A stretch of DNA of 64,000 bases from Rhea pennata (GCF_028389875.1 NC_084672.1:12081958-12145957), one strand, 5' to 3'; positions 51,050 through 64,000 are shown, counted from the stretch's first letter. Made by a program: numbers and translations. The notes: a model not told the origin generated them from the letters alone.

Positions 51050-51260
51050 ACCATAGACTCATCTGGGTTGGAAGGACTCTGGACATCTAGTGTAATCTCT
51101 TGTTCAAAGCAGGACCCATACTGAATTCAGACCAATTTTTCTAGTTGTCTAGTTGATTGAATTCAGACTTTGTCTAGTCAGGTCTTGAAAACCTCTGAGG
51201 AATGAGCTTTTACAGTCTTCTATAAGATTCTCCAGATGCAATTAGCTCATTTCTGTGTCA
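51050..51260 (-). mobile_element. CR1 LINE fragment, reverse orientation
   Basis: It reads 'catctgggttggaaggactc', 'catctagtgtaatctcttgt' and 'caggtcttgaaaacctctga', the reverse-complement pattern of a CR1 3' end. Strongly diverged. Confidence 0.75.
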
Positions 51261-54200
51261 TAGACTATTTATCAGCACTAATGCAAAAGGTAAGAAGTAA
51301 GTAGAACCTTGTTAATTAAATTTAAGGGACTGCGTAATGGAACAGTTTCTGGGAAATGTGAATGGTTATTGAAGGTGGCTAAATAGAATGGCTATTTAAA
51401 CCACAGGAGCTTATATTTCAGTTCTAAACCACAGTCTATTCATACTTCATAATATCTGTGGTAAACATGGAAAAAACCATAGATTTAAGCCAGTGCACTG
51501 TAGGAATAACAAAGCAATTACAATTGACATTGACTTTCATAGCCCAGTTTATTTGGATTTTCTTGAAATTAGGATTATAAAGATTAGTAATGAATCATAT
51601 CCAGACAGGTATATCTGTTTCTTTTTATTTCACATGAATCAGTTTTCCTCCCATATGGCATTCTGTATGATTGATGTTAAGATTGGATTGTGAGGTAATT
51701 GATGTGAGAGGCTGCTATGAGGATTTCTGAGGTCTATTTGAATAATACCCATAAAAATAAAACAGATTTTTTTATCTTTTAGTAGTTTGCTGTTGTTGGT
51801 CATCATTATAAATTTTCTGCTTATTCCTCTCCATTTTTAACATCCAAAGCATTTTTTGAGGCAGTCGCTCTGCAGCTGGTAAGAAATTTTCTTTTAGAAC
51901 TGATTTTCTAAGTTAAAGATACTTAGAAAATTTCTCAGTTGGCTTTTCTATTTACCTTTTCCATTACATACTGGAATAGAACAACCTGGTGTATGTTCTA
52001 CTCTTTTAGTCTATTTGACTAATAAAATGCCCGAAGAAATGAAAGGGAAAACATAAAAGAAAGGCAAAATACTGGTTCTTCTCAATTATGACCCCTCTTC
52101 CACTTAGTCAGCGTAAGGAACTTATTGCACTGTGTAAGGCTGTATGACTCTGTGCTACTGTAGGATCACATCATTTACATTTGAGTATTTTTTCCAGAGC
52201 CGTTCATTCACGAGATGCATTTTGGATGTGACAGCTGTAAAACCTAAAGCAGCCTTGGTTTACCTGAAGATATATTTCTTTTTCTTCCTTCAGGTTTTTC
52301 TGTCACCTATATTTTTCGGATTGTTTTCTAACTTGTAGTTTTTGTTGGCAGTTTCTATGCATTTTATCTCTGCTAATTATCTTTGTTCCCACTTTCATTT
52401 CTGTTGCTTGTGTTCTCTTCTTGCAGTTGGATAGAATCTTTCTTCACATTATGCATATTCTATCTTTCTTGCTTTCTCCACTGCACAAGTGCTGTATTTT
52501 TCTTAGCTTTCACACTTACATTCCTACTATTTCTGCCTTGCATAAGTATTCTTTCATTGTTTCGTTCTGCAGTAGCTTGAAAGCTTCTTGGATCATCAGA
52601 GTTCTACTTAAATTAGATTGCTATGGCATCCCTCTGAAAATAAGGCAGGGTCTTGCCAGCATTTGAAAAATTGTCAGCTTTTATAGCAGAATAATTCAGA
52701 TAGCTGGATAAATAATACCTTATGATGGCAGTCCCCACCTCATCAAAGTGCATATTTCACTACGGTTCCATACCTCGTTTCTGACTATAAGTTTGCACCG
52801 CCACAAAGAACAGAGTGCAGAACATGTGTTGCCACAGTAGTTTGAATTTGATTCCAAAGATCTACTTTTATAGCACAAAATAAAACTGTTAACTCAAAAG
52901 AATTTTTCTAGGAAATTACTTGGGTTCCTTGTAGTCCTTTGTGTTACTTGGTAGGTGGATTGGTATTTTCAGTTCTTGTTGCCTGGATGATAATGAATAT
53001 GATGGCCTATACAGTGCGGCCAGTAAAGCACAAAATCTTGACAGACATTGCCTGTTCATGATATAGAGTATTATCATGAAGAAGTTGTTAAAAATAATGC
53101 AGTATAGCTTTATGTTAAAGATCTTTGATAACATACATTTCTATTCTTTCAAAGGAAAAAATAAGAAGGATATTACACTGCATGAAAGCTGGTGCCAGAA
53201 GTGCTTTAAAACATACTGATGCTGATTACAGAAGTCTGACTGTGTCCTTCTCGCAATAAAATCTGAAAGATAAACTTTACAAAAGAAAATTCAAGGATCA
53301 TCTTGGGTAGTTGATCTCAGATCACTTGATTAGCATCACAGAAGTTTCTGCTACATACCCTGGAATTCCCTGGGTATAAATGAAAAATCAGTATGATGCA
53401 ACCATGTGGCTCTGATGGTTTGGTAATTCACTCATCTTCAGTCTCATAAGGAGACTTAATATCAAGGATATTGTATTTGTTACTATAAGGACTTCTATTA
53501 GGGAGGTGATTCCCACTACTGAAAGGGATTCACAGAGAAGTTAAAAAGCCCAGCATAGGGCTTGCCTATGCAAGCCTGTTCCCCTTGATCAGTACAGGAT
53601 AAAAGATAAATCATCTTACAGGTAGTGGGAATGAAGTGCAGTATAGAAAAATAATTATTAATGATTTCACAACTTAAAAATAACCAGATGTTCTATAATA
53701 TATAATAGATAGTATATAGTGTAATAATACATATTCTGTATATACTACCTTGGATAAGAAAACATGTTTTGCATTTGAAAATATGCAGTCGGTTTATTTC
53801 AGAAGTTCAGTAGAGAAACGTATATTTCAGTAATACCAAAATGATCTGGTCAAATTTGTAAGTAGTTATTAGTTGGAGGTGATTAAAATAAGCAGATTTT
53901 ACTGTAGAAGTATATACTACTCCATTCTACATCCACCCACTACTCAGAAGTTAACCTGCCAGATGTTGGTCCATATAGAAGAATGAATTTTAATAATTGT
54001 ATGTTTAGCAACCTTTGAGATTCTAAAATGATAACAAGTTATGAACAAACGATCTCTCCAAAGTAATCAAAGAAAGCTCAGTTTTGCTTGTTACATCTCT
54101 TGTATTGATTTTGTTTTACTTATGCATTTCCTTTTACTACTCTTCACTTCAGCATAAATGCACATGCCAGCACCTTCTTGTCCTAAGTCCTCTGTTAATA

Positions 54201-54758
54201 GTGATGTACATGTAGTAATCCATCTGATAAAGTATATATCAAAAGTGTGAATTACCAGTGGGATTCAAGAATTATTTGACTGTATACCTGTATTCTTGAA
54301 TAACCCAATAAAAAGATCTTTAGAAGAGCTAGTCTGCTTCTGAACTGAATTTTAAGCTTTTTGGAATATATTTTAATTCAAGCTTCAATAGAGATTCTAG
54401 ATACAAACAATCTCGGTGAGAAATTTTTTTAAAATTTTATTTCAAAACTTGAACAAACCTAGCTTTTAGGTCTAGAAACTTTTGCTGGTATATTAATTTT
54501 GATCAGGGGTGTGAATTTTGTTACGGTGTTCATGCTTTCACAGAAGGTAGTTCAGACATATACTTAAAGCAAAAATGTTTCTTTCCTAGCGCAGTCTATT
54601 CTATTCAGTGAAGAAGTGATAGATAAACTAGCAAAGGCACAGTGAAGGTTTACTGATACTGCTGTGTGGACAAATATTTCTGCATAGATCAAGTTACCTC
54701 TACACTTTGATGTTTCATAAGCAAGTCAAAAATCATTAATGATTTCCAAGTTAAAGTA

Positions 54759-54786
54759 TTTGTTAAACAAATATTTGTTTAACAAA
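54759..54786. repeat. 28-bp perfect AT-rich palindrome
   Basis: 'tttgttaaacaaat' followed by 'atttgtttaacaaa' is self-complementary. TGTTTAAC-like strings resemble FOX sites, but this is weak in such AT-rich DNA. Confidence 0.85.
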
Positions 54787-56390
54787 ATACTAAAATCCTT
54801 GCAGACATTTTTTTGTGACTGTATTTACAAAGAATGAATCTTATTTGTACAGAACACTGATAGGCTCTAGACACTCGTAAGGGAAATAAAGCATTTAAGT
54901 CCTTTCATAATTAACCTGACTCCATCCAACGTTGATGATGATTATCTAGGAGCTATCTTAGTTAATTTTTTGGTGATCTTTATCTGCGTACAAGTATCAT
55001 AATAACGAGAAAACCTGTAGACATACTAAGCAGAATGAAATGAGATGACCTACTAGGACACTTTAATAGCTAATAAATTAAAATATCTTTTCTTCATCAG
55101 GTCAGTTGATTTTGGCTGGAGTTGGAAATTAGTCATGCAGGTCATATAGGTTCTTTACGTAGTCCTATACCTGCTAGTACAACTTCTGCATCTCTATTCC
55201 TGATGTAACTATGGCCATGCTATTAAATTCAGTTAGTGTGAGTATGTGGCAAAGATTTTTTACATTGTTCCCACAGAGAAGTCCATTGTGAGATTTGCTG
55301 CAGGCTGTCGTTTTTGTCTGCCATCCAATGTATGTTGGCAAGAGGGTTGTGTACTAGACTTTGTGTCTGGTCACAGAAAAAATTCGTGCATCTCAGCCAG
55401 ACCATTTTGTTATTCCTTTAGAATTAAAAGCATATGAAACAGATGCAGCTTAATAAGTTTTCTTTATAAATAACATTTAAATAACTTAGAACAATAAATT
55501 CAAATACAACTTAAAATAAAGTTTAATGCTGTAACAACAGAAAAAGCATGTATAACGATGGAAAAAACAATATTAAAAGCTGTATGCCCTAACAGGAATT
55601 ATACAAAAGATAGGATATGTTACATAAAAAACCATAATATGTCTGAATTTTTGCTTCGTCGTTATATAAAATGTTACTTTGTGAAAAGTGAGATGAAGTA
55701 CATTATTTATTCCTATTCTTATTTTACATACACTATTTTGAAACATCTTTTAGAGCAGCATTAGGTATTTGTTTCATTAATAGATAGGAACATTTTGTAG
55801 TAGAGTAAACTTAATTTTTCCAAACTAACTCTTTTATGTGAATACAACAATAAACATTTACAGGATTATATTTTTTTCTGATCATATAGTTTATGTATAG
55901 GATATCAGTTTCTTGGGGAAAGTATTTAAAATACTGCTCAACCTCCACATTTACTGTTGACTTGATAATCTGACAACTCATTCCAGCAGCCTTTAAGTCT
56001 GACATATTTTACACAACATTATCATCTGCTTATTATTATTATAGCAGCCATATTTAAGAAGCAGATAGGTTTTTTTTAAATAAAATATTATCAGATAATC
56101 AAGTCATGACTTATTCTTCAGGGTAAATTAATTTAAAAACTACCCAGTTACAATGACTACGATAGTGATTGTACAACTCTTTAGAATTTTTTACAACTTT
56201 TAGTTAGTAAATCTGGTTTTGTGTATATTTTCAAATCTTTTTCATGTAGTCTCTTAAAAATAAACATAAATGCGCAAGTCCAGCTTGTTCAGTTTCTCAG
56301 TAGTATTCCAGCCTCTCTTGATACCTTGTCAAATAGTCTCCTTAAAAATAATCTTCCTGCTGGAACTAGTTCTGTATAGATCATTTATGA

Positions 56391-56585
56391 TTAGGATATT
56401 GCCAGAGGAAGAAAGTGGGATGCTCTGTGTTCTTTCTTTGTTTTTTTACCTTTCATGGGAACACCTTTGTGGTTTAGTGTGACAAACATCTCTTTTCCTT
56501 TGTGTGTCCATTTTGCAGAAGCATATGTATTATAATGGTTTTCTTCAATCAGTTCTATGAAGTTGCAGTCCTCATTGCATACTTT
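56391..56585 (-). CDS. FGF7: FGF7 last coding exon
   Basis: Acceptor 'ctcaacag', 64 codons and a stop. It carries [18 protein letters not shown] and the basic [10 protein letters not shown] stretch, with no break in frame. Confidence 0.97.
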   Translation of the reverse strand, partial: KVCNEDCNFIELIEENHYNTYASAKWTHKGKEMFVTLNHKGVPMKGKKTKKEHRASHFLPLAIS

Positions 56586-57073
56586 CTGTTGAGAATGAAT
56601 AATAGTGTAGAGTAAATTAAGTACACGTGTTTTTTAAATACAAAGATGAGGGAAGATGAGAAGAATGTGCATCATATATTAAAAATGTTAATAATATGTA
56701 TTATTTATTACAAGTCTTGAGTCCAAGTATCTGAGTATTTTAACTTAGCATATTCCCCCTTAGTAGTTCACATTTTTAATAAGGATGTAACTTTAATTGC
56801 TTTATCTTTAAATGAGCATAAAATTAGGAGGAAAGCATAGAATACATTTTTAATTTGTTAGGAATCATTTTAAACAAAGTTTGCAGATATGACATTAAGA
56901 TTATCTAAAACTATGTATTTTTAAGATAGTACATGATGATTGTGCATCAAGAAAAATTTGCATCCGTACCTTTCCATACAGTCTTCCTGACTTGTTCATT
57001 GCAAGAAAGTATTCACTTTCCACTCCTTTGATTGCCACTACTCCAACTGCCACTGTTCTGATTTCTAGAATAC
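56391..57073 (-). CDS. FGF7: FGF7 (keratinocyte growth factor), last two coding exons
   Basis: Complement of join(56391-56585, 56970-57073). FGF7 is a secreted paracrine factor from mesenchyme that signals through FGFR2b on epithelium. The exons encode the second half of the FGF beta-trefoil core: [51 protein letters not shown], then the basic heparin-binding tail KGKKTKKEH and the end HFLPLAIS. The first exon is 104 nt and the second 195 nt including TAA (56391-56393). The exon with the signal peptide is not in the window and should lie to the right, beyond 64000. The intron between these two exons is only 384 bp. The gene lies antisense to and downstream of the FAM227B exons, as in mammals where FGF7 is nested in FAM227B. 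Confidence 0.97.
56970..57073 (-). CDS. FGF7: FGF7 middle coding exon (104 nt)
   Basis: Acceptor 'ctttgcag' and donor 'aag|gtacgg' on the minus strand. It encodes [20 protein letters not shown] and [14 protein letters not shown]. Confidence 0.97.
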
Positions 57074-60000
57074 CTGCAAAGAAGCACAGTGATGTCTGTA
57101 AAGTGCTTGTTCGTTTCTGCAATCAACTTACAAGGTTTAATTAAACTAATGTTGTGTAATGTTTCTGTGTTTATTGGATATATGCAGCAAAGGTTCTTAA
57201 AAAGAAAACAGGAAAATATTTATTTATTCATGTGAAGAACAAGCTAGACTTTAAAAATCTGTACATGAACATGTCTGCACAAAATCACTTGAAGAAATCT
57301 CTGTGATAATTTTTAGTTACTATATTCTGAGGTTGCCATGTTAGTATAAGTAGTTTTTGTTTTCAAAAAAATCAGCATATCTTAGAATTTATCAACTTCA
57401 GGGTTTCATTTGGAAGGATTATATGTGTAGTCATCAAGATTCACAGAATCTGTGTAAAGCCTGTATTTTGAAGACTTGTTTAGTTGTATCTTCTTGAACA
57501 AGAGTAAACCTTAGAACTTGCAAATGATAGAAAACAGACCACAGTGTCTTAAATAAGATAAAGGATTTGCTTGACCCTGCATGCTTTTAAAACCAGTAGA
57601 AACTCTAAAGATACCTGCATTTGAAAACAATTAAAAGCTACTGTGAGAACTTACTTATTCAAATATTTTACACAGAAAACATTTGAAGTTATCGTAGATG
57701 AAAATAAAGTAATTTATACGGCTGATGAGTATCTGTGACAACTTTCTGTGGTTGTTACACTACGCTTAAGTTATCTGTAGCATAAAATATATATTTCAGT
57801 AGATTTAAAAAAAAAAAAAACTAAGACTGAGTGAAGGCAGAAGGATATTATAAGGTATTAAGGAACACCAGATAGCTTTCAAATTTAAATATTATTGATG
57901 TTTGGTTTAAGTAATACTTTAGAATTGTACTTCTGAGTTTGAGCCATGTTTTTCCAATATTGAGTCACCTACAAAGCTGTATGTAGTAGGATTTGTATTA
58001 TGACTCAGTCCTCCAAAAGAAGAGGTCTTTCAAAGCCAGCCAACTACAGGCAGATTCCAGCAGCTAAGGGGTGGGGATGGAGGGGAGAGAGAGAGATTAA
58101 ATATTACATTTTTGCAAGAATTACTTATGTTAATCTTTTTTACCCAAAAGAACGTTTTGCCCCAGAGATCCAGAATTAACTCTTTAGTGCATCCATCCAT
58201 AGCCACTGATCTAATACTGACGACATTGTTGCAATTTCAGTAGGTGTTTGAGAATGTTAAGAATCATATTGTGTTACACTGTCGTCTGAGAGATGGCCTT
58301 TCTCTACCTTCTTTTTCTCTCAAGTTTGTATTGACTTTTCACAGTCAATACCACAAATGATGATAATTTTTCATTAATTAGTCTTCGAAAAGATGGCACG
58401 AGTATCTGAAATTTCTCCTTACTTATACCTTTTCTATACCATGATGTCTTTACTATTCTGTTTTATTTTCTTCTTGTTACTTGATTTACTCATGTATCAG
58501 CCCTAACCTGTTATTGCTTGCTTTTTTCTTCCTATTTCCCTACCAGTGGATCGGTTATCTCTTTTCTCGGTATGTGCTTTGCTGGGCATTCGTCTCTCTG
58601 AACACTTGCAGTTCTGTACTTCACTATAAAGCTAAGCCAACTTTAAATACAGCTTTCTGAATTCTTTGACAAGTTCCACTCTGCGGCAGGCATAGCAACA
58701 ATTCTTGCAAAGGGCAATTTCTAACTGAAACTTACAAAAATGTATTAACTTTCATCTAAGTTTCACTTGAGAGAAACCACAGTGAAGGCTGAAGAACAGA
58801 TGCACATCTGTATCTAGCCAAACAAAGAACAAAAGAGCAAAAAGGATCTCTGGGTCATCAAGTCCAGTTCTCTCCTAGCCTGGGATTAATATCAGATAAT
58901 TCTCTTTTCATAGACTTTGCCAATACAAAATAGGAGTTGTTATTTCTTTGCCCCCAGTATTTCCACCAAAGGCTGTTCAGAGCTTGATTTATTTTAATGG
59001 CTAGAGACTATCTAGTAATTTGCAATCTGCATGTTTTCAGGGACAGCTTATGTTCATTTTTTCTTTTGCCTGTGTTGGCTGTTATCTTAAGAGGAGTTCT
59101 TTTCAAAACTGTTTTCTATTTATACAGGAGTAAAAAAGTAAAAGATTCAGAGTGATTCTGTAACGCAAATTACGCTAATAAGAATTGAGATTTCCTTGAG
59201 TAAGATGCTGTTGGCTGAAATTACAGCAGTAAGAAGTACTGCTACTTTTTAAAAAGGAAATGCCAAAAGCTTTTGCCCAACATAATATTATTATTAGAAT
59301 TGTTAGTGTTTTTTTTTCTGAAGTGGATGATGAAATTCATACTAACTTGTGAGAATTACTTTATTTTGGTTTGGGGTACTTGTTTTTGTATTTTATTTTC
59401 AGTTCAGACAAAAATGTCCTATATATGGAAACTTTACAGAAGAGTTTTGCTGTACTATCATTTTGTTGTGAGGTTGCAGAAGGTTGTCGTTAAAGAATGA
59501 ATAGTCATAACTGTGTGGGCAAACAAAACTTATCCTGAAGGTGAATACATAGCACTTATTCAAGATATTTGAGTATACAAATAGAATTTGGCATAGTTTT
59601 TCCGACTTTTGAGTTAAAAATAGAAATTGGGGATGCTGAAATATTTTGTAAGCCTCCTGTAAGACAAATCTGAAGCACTTTAAATAAAATATTAGCTATC
59701 AAAATTATATTCTACACATATATTGAAAGGACAATATATGTAATAGATTTATAGTATTCAGAGCCTTTTGTGCATACAAACCAATACATTTTTTATAATT
59801 AAAGACAGATAATTTGAGATTCATAAGCTGGAATTTAGTACTCTTTGCTACATTATTATTATTATTATTATATAATTTTCACAACTTTAAGCAATTAGAT
59901 GCCCCCAAAATTAGGGCTAACTCTCACATAAATAACATTTGACTCTATTCTGTTGTCTTTTAACCAATCCCCCAAAAAGAAACAGTATGAATTTCTGCAC

Positions 60001-63000
60001 GATTGCTATCCTTTTAATAGAACTGGCCATAAAAAAAATTTACTTTACTGGAAGGTAATCTGCATTTTTTAGAAATGCAGGAAGTGCTTTGCTTCTGAAC
60101 AATTGAAGGTGTTAAAATTAACAACAAAACAGCAATATAGTCTAAAGATTGACTTTATAAGGAACAGTAACCTGAATCAAGAAAATCTTGCTGAAGCTGG
60201 AGTGTCTTTTCTAATACGTCTTCTTTGACTGTCTTTAGGACATGAATATAAGACATGAACAAAATGAAAACGTGTTAATTTCTTTGCTCCTCTACTGGGA
60301 ACTTAAATGTAGCTGTACTTCCATCTTCATGTTTAATGCCTATTGGCAGATTCATTGGAAGGAGATAGATCTCAACATCAACAGAAAAACAGTAATGGAA
60401 GTAAAATTACTGTGTTATGTTATGCTTGAAGGTGATTTTATAGATGAAGGCAAAAATTCCTTCCTCACTGAAGTCAATAGTAGGAGCTCGGCAAACGCAG
60501 TAGGGCAAGGATCTTACACAAATGGTAATTCCTTCAGTGAGGCAGGAGCAGTACAATAAGCTAAAATATTTTCTGTAAAAGCACAGAAACAGAGCAACTG
60601 CAAACTGGTTCATATGTGGGATTTAGCTCTTTCCCTTTCTGAATTTGAATTTATTTAGCACCAGATACTTTAGACAAATGAGAAAGAAGCAACTACAGCC
60701 TAAATCAGAAAGTCTGCTCTCCTCTTTACTGTAATAGTATACTATTCATTGTCAAATCAGTTTTAGCAAGCCCATTCCTAAATGCCTCTGTTTGAAGTAA
60801 AAAATTCTAATCCTTTCAATCTCTGTTCATGAAAAGGAAAAATTCACCCAGCTATGATGAGAAGGAGAAATTTCTTATATTTAGATTTTGTTTCCAAAAA
60901 ACCCTCTCAGTTGTTCCATTTAAATATTCTGTCTTAATAACTTCAAAATTGCTTTAGAGACAAGCTTAAATTGCTAAGATGCTGCTGATGAGAAAGTCTT
61001 AAGTATCCTGAGTTTAAAAATGAAAATCTAAATTGTGTTTTTGAATTACTTTAGATAAAGGATCCACATAAATGCTCAGAAGATATTAAGAGAAGAGTTG
61101 AATTTACAGTGAGGTAACTGGGAAAGAAATCAAATTAAAAACAGAAAGTAAGCAAGCTGAAAATGGACCCACAAAATTGAAAACAATTGTAGTTGCTAGA
61201 AAATCAATATGAAATTCCAAACAATTTTATGTGGTTGCATGGTCAGTGTATAGAGTGTAGCTTAAAATTCCTGGAGTGAATGAAGTTTCCTGCAGAGCTG
61301 AAATTGTCCAGTGTACTTAAAAGATTACTGACACTCAGCTGAGACTGACAGTAGCTTTTCTTCAGGAGGAGATGACTGTAGATGCTGGCTGCAGTGTGTT
61401 CAGTCACTTTGGGCATTTAAGTATCAGACAATTGATAGAAATTCCAGGAGAAAAAACTGAAACAAAACAGCTGTTTGGGTTGAAGCAACAATTTTAGTGA
61501 GTGGAACTATTTCAGTTTTTTGAGACAATTTGCTTGAGTTTACTGGCATTGTGGTCTAAGATGGTGGTTTGTCAGTGCTTTACAAGTAGATACTTATATT
61601 TCTGGATTTATTCCATGATTGTGAGATGGAGGACAGGACCATACCTTGGTCTGGTGATCTAGCTAGAAAAATTGGCATTTCACTATGTCACTGATACAAA
61701 ATTGAATATTCTCATGTGAGATTATCCTTTTCTTGGGCAAATGGTATTGAATAATTTTGTTCTGAGTCACCTGATATTAGTATTTTTTTCTGTTATAATT
61801 AATAATTTCATATTGATTTATTTTTTTCTTTAAAAGTGTATTTTAATAATATCATGAAGTTTTCTTTTTTTTAAAGTAAAGGTTTGCTTATGTTACTATA
61901 GAATGTTTTTACAGATTATATTAAACTAATTTCTAACTGGATGTTGCCACAGCTGACTTGGCATAGTTTTGTTTGCCCACAATATCCTCAAAAAGTAGTA
62001 TCTTATCTTTGTCAACGTAATGAAAGCAGTGTGATTTTGCAAGATTAGAGAAGTTTGTCGTTAATCATTTTGCAGCCAGGAGTCTGAAAGAGTACAAAAA
62101 CATAATATAAACAAATTCTTCATACATCTGAGAGCTGTTTTTTTTAAAAAACAAACAAAAAAAAATCCCAAAACACAATAAATGCAGCAAGTTACTGCAG
62201 AAACAGAGGTGGGAACAGCCTGCTCAATGAAGCTTCCTTGGAAGAGAAAAGAACTTCTGAGACTAGATATTTTTTACCTGCTAGAGAGCTTCCATAACAG
62301 GAAGGTGGTAAGACTATTCAAGAAGATACAGAAAGAGATTTTAAAGCATGCATTTTGTTGAGTCCCTTATCAGCTGGCTCTTTTTCTAGATGTTTCATGT
62401 ATTGCTGATATTCATGAAATATCTCATTGCATTTCTGGTCACTGCTCCTGTACTTGTTAGTGTACGTGTTTCTGTAGACACTAATACGAAGAAGAGTTTT
62501 GACATCAAATACGTTTTTTCAATGAGGCATTCAGCAATTTTATCACAGCATTATTTTCTATTAGGTGCATGTATTATGATAAAATGTTTCTGGAGGCTTA
62601 GCTACTGAGGCTTTTAGGTCTCCTAAATGCTGGAAAGAAGGAATAAAAGGGAAAGTAGGATTTTTAAGGAAAGAAAGTCAAATAGGCAGGAACTAGCTGT
62701 TATTTTACACTCAGAATTTCCAAATTAGCTAATATATCTAAAGCAAATTTTTAAGTATGCTAAGAGCTTTACAGTACTGAATTTTGCTTAATACTATAGC
62801 AGTTTCTCTCGCATGGCCTCTCTGTGTATTGAAGCTGAAAAAAACTAGTCTGCTGTTGATGTTTAACAATATAAAAGCTGGCACCGACAACTAAGCACTT
62901 GTGAGGAATGTGTTTTTGAAACACCCTTTCCTAGGTAGCATTGTCTTAAAGTGTTTGAAACTTCAAAAGGGGAGCAGAAAAGACTTGGATGGAGAATAAG

Positions 63001-63184
63001 TCAAAACAGAATGAAACTTCTTAAATATGACTTTTGTTTCTAATTAATTAAATTTGGGGTATGTATTCATGAATTCAAGTGACCTTTAGAGGTGATTCAA
63101 GGCCAAGAAAAATACTCAATTCATTGATCATAAGAAAGAAGTTAATGGTATTTAAGGTTTTTTACTCCTTTGTTCTGGGTTTAT
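57074..63184. other. FGF7 intron 1 / FAM227B intron
   Basis: No exon was recognised on either strand. A possible old reverse CR1 or similar repeat lies near 58840-58960 ('ctctgggtcatcaagtccag'). The 105-codon open frame at 60242-60559 is taken as chance. This block is a good place for FGF7 enhancers, but none can be named from sequence. Confidence 0.5.
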
Positions 63185-63457
63185 TTAGTTAAAATTGTGT
63201 CTCTTAAAGCAACAAAGTACAAATAAAGATGGTCGATCATCCGGAATTTGGAAAATTTTGATAGCCTTTACTGGTGTTACTAGTGCATTCAGTGAGCCAG
63301 CATGGTAATGTTCATTAGCTGGTTTATTAAACTGGACTTTAAACTTGTTTTCCCAGAGGACTCTATCAATATTTGTTTTCTGAAAATAAGTGAATACTTT
63401 CACTGGATAGTTTTTAAGTCGTTGGTTTCGAGAAGCGCTTACTCCTTTGTTTATCTT
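63185..63457 (-). CDS. Unassigned exon-like 90-codon ORF, possible terminal exon
   Basis: On the minus strand, a strong acceptor ('ccctttattttttcag', AG at 63459-63458) opens in phase 0 into 90 sense codons and a TAA (63185-63187). That stop overlaps AATAAA (63180-63185), so the segment looks like a 3'-terminal coding exon with its own poly(A) signal. The protein has varied composition, with strings such as TNIDRVLWENKFKVQFNKP and LVTPVKAIKIFQIPDDRPS. I do not recognise the family. It is not FGF7 and not GALK2, the next gene expected to the right in mammals. It could belong to a gene nested in the FGF7 intron, or be a relic exon or chance. Confidence 0.45.
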   Translation of the reverse strand, partial: KINKGVSASRNQRLKNYPVKVFTYFQKTNIDRVLWENKFKVQFNKPANEHYHAGSLNALVTPVKAIKIFQIPDDRPSLFVLCCFKRHNFN

Positions 63458-64000
63458 CTGAAAAAATAAAGGGTGTATATATGAAGCATTAATTTTTGCT
63501 CAGCTTACTTAATGACTTTTCAAAATATATTTATTTTAAAGTTCATCGTTAGGTAGCGAATTTGTATGCTCGTTCTGAAATATAAAGCCTAATGGTGTAA
63601 AGATTAGCACAAATACCTCATTTGAAAGATATTGTAGGATTATTTAATTCTGTTTGTCCCTTCCCCTCATTAATAAATTGATAAAATTTAGAATTTGCAT
63701 TTGTTATCTGTACTGTCCTTAATGAGAGTGAGTTTCCAAGATGGTGCCACATAGAACTTTACTTTCCTAAGCTCTGTAAGTAGATTTGGATATAAAAGTA
63801 TGTGTTACAATAGTTTTAACAACAGGGTAGAGATCATTCCCACAGCAGGAATTTTCAGTCTATGGATATGGTTTTAATAAATGGTAACAGAAAACAAGTT
63901 ACATGCCAGGCACACCCCAGCTGGTACATACATTCACTATTACTTTCCTTTTCTATTTGTATTATTTTTACTTCTCCATGTGATACTTAGTGTCTAGATT

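Larger units (their letters stand above)
45434..56390. other. Large FAM227B intron; FGF7 3' UTR at its right end
   Basis: No further FAM227B exon in the required phase could be supported. The stretch holds a reverse-strand CR1 fragment (51050-51260), a 28-bp palindrome (54759-54786), and an A tract (50319-50335). The FGF7 3' untranslated region extends leftward from 56390, but its end is not determinable. Confidence 0.5.

Noticed and set aside
51843-51879. Possible exon before 'ctg|gtaaga'
   Set aside because: No good acceptor and the length is too short to judge.
60242-60559. 105-codon open frame
   Set aside because: No splice context. Part of it ('cctcactgaagtcaatag') resembles a motif common in sauropsid repeats.
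1-64000. CRISPR arrays, bacterial operons, tRNA or rRNA genes
   Set aside because: None seen; the DNA is a vertebrate nuclear locus and no cloverleaf or rRNA-like sequence was recognised.

Overview
This is vertebrate nuclear DNA, most likely from a bird. It has AT-rich introns, few interspersed repeats, and diverged CR1 LINE 3' ends (1-380, 36966-37150, and a reverse-strand copy near 51050-51260). CR1 is the typical sauropsid LINE. Genes are split into exons with GT/AG boundaries and share one CpG-island promoter. The gene order DTWD1 / FAM227B / FGF7 is that of human 15q21, which corresponds to chicken chromosome 10. A turtle or crocodile cannot be excluded from the sequence alone.

Layout. 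(1) 1-2600: CR1 fragment and anonymous DNA. (2) 2629-12134, + strand: a decayed but intron-containing copy of the C-terminal part of nicotinamide nucleotide transhydrogenase (NNT-like). Eight exon relics are in order and in register with NNT, and carry several stops and frameshifts. (3) 12.1-20.9 kb: no confident gene, a few exon-like fragments, and an apparently perfect 204-bp tandem duplication. (4) 20974-29284, - strand: DTWD1, complete coding sequence in four coding exons (307 aa). (5) about 30.68-31.76 kb: a strong CpG island between DTWD1 and FAM227B, acting as a bidirectional promoter, with a 22-bp palindrome made of two RFX-type half-sites. (6) 33379-45433, + strand: FAM227B, ten coding exons in register (about 351 codons), with the remaining 3' exons not recognised. 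(7) 56391-57073, - strand: the last two coding exons of FGF7, nested on the opposite strand downstream of the last FAM227B exon seen, as in mammals. (8) 63185-63457, - strand: an unassigned exon-like 90-codon ORF that runs from a strong splice acceptor to a stop overlapping AATAAA.

The main finding is the NNT-like relic. In human, NNT lies next to FGF10, with NNT and FGF10 in convergent orientation. FGF7 is the close paralogue of FGF10, and here an NNT copy sits in the same relative orientation to FGF7. I infer that it is the whole-genome-duplication sister (ohnologue) of NNT. Because its exons are still readable, it probably stayed functional for a long time and was lost fairly recently. The relic also shows that NNT dosage or tissue partitioning may once have been shared between two loci.
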